Of a stretch of 64,000 nt of DNA, positions 61,601 to 64,000 are shown piece by piece; position 1 is the first letter of the stretch; the number at the start of each line of letters is the position of its first letter. The position numbers and the translations under genes were made by a program. The notes under the pieces were generated by a model that worked only from the letters and a program-made list of their open reading frames with translations, ran no database searches and was not told the origin of the DNA. Source of the DNA: Cytophagaceae bacterium (lineage in GTDB: Bacteria; Bacteroidota; Bacteroidia; Cytophagales; Spirosomataceae); the NCBI GenBank assembly GCA_027486845.1, contig JAIXOL010000068.1:42965-106964 (forward strand). Reading direction: 5' to 3'.

Positions 61601-62578
61601 ATGGAATTATCCAATATGAGATTAGAGGTGATGAAATTCGTTGGTCAAAAAATTGACTATTTCGTTGATGAATTTCTAAAACCGATTGATACAAACTGGC
61701 AGCCAACCGATTTTTTGCCAAATTCAGAAAGTGAAGACTTTTTGATTCAAGTAAAAGAATTGAGAGAGACTGCCAAAGAGTTGCCGTATGATTACCTTGC
61801 GGTTTTAATTGGCGACACAATTACCGAAGAAGCTCTTCCGACTTACGAATCATGGTTGATTGAGGTCGTTGGTGTTGATCAAGTAAATGAGCCAAATGGC
61901 TGGGCCAAATGGGTTCGTGCTTGGACTGCTGAAGAAAACCGTCATGGAGATTTATTGAATAAGTTTTTGTATCTATCAGGTCGTGTGAATATGCGTGCTA
62001 TGGAAACATCAACTCAATATCTTATTGCTGATGGCTTTGATATTGGTACAGGTCGTGACCCATACAAAAACTTTGTTTACACATCTTTTCAAGAGTTGGC
62101 AACTAATATTTCGCACCGAAATACTGCTAAATTGGCAAAAGATTATGGAAATACACCTTTAGCAAAAATTTGTGGTGTAATTGCGGCCGACGAAATGCGT
62201 CATGCTCGTGCCTACAAAACATTTATCAGTAATATCTTTGAAGTTGACCCATCAGAAATGATGTTAGCTTTTGAAGACATGATGAGGAAGAAAATCGTAA
62301 TGCCTGCTCACTTCCTACGTGAGTCGGGAATAAATATGGGACAAACATTCTCTCATTTTTCGGATGCTGCTCAACGTTTGGGTGTTTATACAACCTATGA
62401 TTACATCGAAATCATGGAGTCGTTGTTGAAAGACTGGAAGATTGATGGTGTTCAGAATTTGAATGATGCTGGCGAAAAAGCACGTGATTACCTAATGGCA
62501 TTGCCAAGTAGGTTAAGAAGAGTGGCTGAACGCACGAAAATACCAAATATCGAATATCAGTTTAGCTGGATTTCGTAA
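61601..62578 (+). CDS. Soluble acyl-[ACP] desaturase (di-iron)
   Basis: A 325-residue stearoyl-ACP-desaturase-like enzyme that makes unsaturated fatty acids aerobically. The two helical di-iron motifs are 'WTAEENRHGDLLNKFL' (EENRH, about 111-115) and 'AADEMRHARAYKTFI' (DEMRH, about 200), with other Glu ligands in 'GDTITEEALPTYES' and 'ELATNISHRNTAKL'. Start ATG is followed by ELSNMRLEVMKFVG. The presence of a soluble desaturase implies aerobic membrane-lipid modification. Divergent from plsC. Confidence 0.93.
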   Translation: MELSNMRLEVMKFVGQKIDYFVDEFLKPIDTNWQPTDFLPNSESEDFLIQVKELRETAKELPYDYLAVLIGDTITEEALPTYESWLIEVVGVDQVNEPNGWAKWVRAWTAEENRHGDLLNKFLYLSGRVNMRAMETSTQYLIADGFDIGTGRDPYKNFVYTSFQELATNISHRNTAKLAKDYGNTPLAKICGVIAADEMRHARAYKTFISNIFEVDPSEMMLAFEDMMRKKIVMPAHFLRESGINMGQTFSHFSDAAQRLGVYTTYDYIEIMESLLKDWKIDGVQNLNDAGEKARDYLMALPSRLRRVAERTKIPNIEYQFSWIS

Positions 62579-62593
62579 GGATAGAAAATAAAT

Positions 62594-62627
62594 GAAACCC
62601 CTTCGTTAGTTTTGCGAAGGGGTTTTC
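62594..62627. terminator. Terminator overlapping the end of the convergent TonB-like gene
   Basis: GAAACCCCTTCG...CGAAGGGGTTTTC, 15 bases after the desaturase stop. On the minus strand the hairpin contains the last codons and stop of the convergent gene. Confidence 0.85.
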
Positions 62628-63655
62628 TTTTTGTCTTGACAAAACTTATTCCAAAGTTCTGTCCCTTTGGTTTGTTGCATATTTTTGAGTTGTTGCAAAT
62701 CTAGACACATTTTCTGCACATCTTTTGTGAGAGCATAAACTGCTGCACGCGCATAATAAGCATCAATATTTAGCGGGTCTAAAGCAATGCTCTTTGTAAG
62801 TTCTTTGATTGCTAAGGTATATTTTTTCTCTTCTACAAATATATTACCTTGCATCAATAAGTAATTCGACTCATTCGAATCAATAGTATCTTTTTGAGCA
62901 GAAGTATCGCCATTTTTATTCTTCATTTTTTCAGTCCAACCCATATCAAAGCCCATCTTTACTTCAGAATTTATTGGTTTCCCTTCCCAAATTGCAGGTT
63001 TCCATTTCCCTGCGGTTGCTTTAATGGCTTTTATCAGATACTTATTATAATTTTCATGAGTACTTTCTAAAATCTCAATTCCCTTAACCTCACCTTGCTT
63101 AGTAATGATGAATCGGGCGAAAAAATCACCAGCTTTATACTCAGGAAAAAAGAAATTATCGGAAATAAACTGAGAAGCTGACCTGTCGGCATCAATAAAG
63201 AGTGGTTCAAGATAATTATGTTTAGAAACATAAATAGTGTCTTGACCTTTCGTCCGATATGTTTGGGGTGTAAAGCCTATATTATGAAAACGAGCAGGAA
63301 TGAAAGATAGTCTCAAGGCTTTTGACTGACCGACCGAATCTAAAATTACTGCTCGAAAAACAAGTTTTATGTCATCTAAGCGTTCAATCTTGAAAGCAGC
63401 ATTTTTGGCAAAATACAATGTGTCATTTTTAACTTGGTACGTACTTCGTCCAGTTTTGCCGTTTATAGTTATTTGAAACGAATCATTTTCCATGAATGTG
63501 TAGCGTAATTGCATTTTGCGAACGTCCTCTTTTAGAATAGGGCTGCCATCATAGAGTGAAATATTATCTTTAACCCACTCATCAACAATTTTTTGTTTGA
63601 AAGTCTGAGCAAAGATTTGTGAAGAGATGAATAGAAATATTAGTATTTTATACAT
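62606..63655 (-). CDS. Exported protein with TonB C-terminal-like domain and TPR motif
   Basis: A 349-residue protein with signal MYKILIFLFISSQIFAQ (an ATG three codons earlier is equally possible). The N-terminal part (about 25-125) is beta-rich. The middle (about 165-225, 'GDFFARFIITKQGEVKGIEILESTHENYNKYLIKAIKATAGKWKPAIWEGKPINSEVKMGFDM') is the TonB C-terminal fold seen in Bacteroidota, without the membrane anchor or Pro-rich spacer. A TPR unit follows ('ALEKYTL..'-type: 'KYTLAIKELTKSIALDPLNIDAYYARAAVYA'). It is probably periplasmic and not a true energy transducer. Function unknown. Confidence 0.8.
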   Translation of the reverse strand: MYKILIFLFISSQIFAQTFKQKIVDEWVKDNISLYDGSPILKEDVRKMQLRYTFMENDSFQITINGKTGRSTYQVKNDTLYFAKNAAFKIERLDDIKLVFRAVILDSVGQSKALRLSFIPARFHNIGFTPQTYRTKGQDTIYVSKHNYLEPLFIDADRSASQFISDNFFFPEYKAGDFFARFIITKQGEVKGIEILESTHENYNKYLIKAIKATAGKWKPAIWEGKPINSEVKMGFDMGWTEKMKNKNGDTSAQKDTIDSNESNYLLMQGNIFVEEKKYTLAIKELTKSIALDPLNIDAYYARAAVYALTKDVQKMCLDLQQLKNMQQTKGTELWNKFCQDKKKTPSQN

Positions 63656-63779
63656 TGCATACATAGTAATGGGGGGACAATTTAGTGAAAATTATAAAAC
63701 AAAAAAAAGCGAAGATTAGATAACTTTCAAAAAAGCCCCTAAAATCCTTGTTAAAGATTAATCATAAAAGGCATAATTA

Positions 63780-64000
63780 CGAAAAAAGGCTTGATTTTCA
63801 ATTAAACCTTTTTTTTGGGAGAAAGCGGGACACGTTGTTCGGAACACGTTGTTATGGGGTTCGAAGCGAAACGTCGCACCGTCCACGCCCCTCGATACCA
63901 CAAAACACACTAATAACGAAAAAAGGCTTACTTTTTCAAGTAAACCTTTTCTTTGGGAGAAAGCGGGACACGTTGTTCGGAACACGTTATTATGGGGTTC
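63780..64000. repeat. Tandem direct repeat with terminator-like hairpins, continues past the window
   Basis: Two copies of an about 84-base unit start at 63780 and 63917 (period about 137-138). Each has a hairpin (for copy 2: AAAAGGCTTACTT / AAGTAAACCTTTT) and then GGGAGAAAGCGGGACACG, GTTCGGAACACGTT and TATGGGGTTC. The 53 bases between copies are unique. Read on the minus strand, the unit resembles the last bases of a tRNA (GTCCCGCTTTCTCC) followed by a terminator, but no tRNA is complete here. The repeat contains a long open frame on the minus strand, which I regard as non-coding. Confidence 0.8.

Noticed and set aside
63861..63900. Possible tRNA suggested by GGTTCGA-like bases
   Set aside because: No cloverleaf or anticodon arm can be formed within the window.
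63758..63985. Open frame of 75 codons on the minus strand at the window edge
   Set aside because: It consists of the direct repeat (NNVFRTTCPAFSQ... twice) plus hairpins, so it is a by-product of repeated non-coding DNA.
1..64000. CRISPR array, phage genes, transposases, restriction or toxin-antitoxin systems
   Set aside because: None found; no regularly spaced repeats beyond the two-copy unit at the right edge and no matching protein families.

Overview
The window looks like chromosomal DNA of a Gram-negative member of the Bacteroidota, most likely a Cytophagales-type bacterium. The evidence is low G+C, genes with no clear Shine-Dalgarno sequences, TANNTTTG-type promoter elements, a GldJ gliding lipoprotein, two SusC-like TonB-dependent receptors each paired with a DUF4249 lipoprotein, DUF1080, DUF4175 and SbsA-Ig lipoproteins, and LPS synthesis (KdsA). 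I see no rRNA, tRNA, CRISPR array, phage or intact insertion sequence.

Layout. 1-9.7 kb holds exported or surface proteins: a DUF1080 protein cut by the window edge, a very large BNR-repeat protein, gamma-glutamyltransferase, two small lipoproteins, an inhibitory-type serpin lipoprotein and a DmpA-family peptidase. 9.8-13.7 kb holds core genes: DUF3467, kdsA, then acpP-fabF-rnc. 14-17.5 kb carries a second DUF1080 protein, a TM2/DUF2752 pair, msrA and a PPK2 polyphosphate kinase. 18-24.8 kb has mfd, gldJ, a ComF-type phosphoribosyltransferase, a small unknown gene and xth. 24.8-32 kb has a huge coiled-coil DUF4175 membrane protein, mnmG and an SbsA-Ig lipoprotein.

The most striking part is around 28.3-32.4 kb. 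Two copies of the 14-base parS core GTTTCACGTGAAAC lie 38 bases apart just upstream of mnmG. A 475-base gene-free stretch 3.6 kb further on contains about nine DnaA-box-like 9-mers and ends in a very A+T-rich tract. I read this as the probable chromosomal replication origin with its ParB loading site. It is an inference from sequence motifs only.

32.4-37.7 kb has a TPR lipoprotein-processing-type periplasmic protein, a metalloprotease fused to MORN repeats, accD and a radical SAM/SPASM enzyme. 37.7-46.8 kb is a nutrient-uptake island with two TonB receptor/DUF4249 pairs flanking a GH78 alpha-L-rhamnosidase that has lost its entire catalytic domain. 47-48.8 kb is an acyl-CoA dehydrogenase behind a promoter bracketed by two AGTATGC-type palindromes. 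It is followed by a decayed SemiSWEET sugar transporter. 49.2-57 kb is a surface-polysaccharide cluster on the minus strand (four GT2 glycosyltransferases, a flavin oxidoreductase and a polytopic membrane protein). 57.2-62.6 kb is rich in lipid genes (acyl-CoA ligase, fabD, plsC, acyl-ACP desaturase). The window ends in a tandem direct repeat that runs off the edge.
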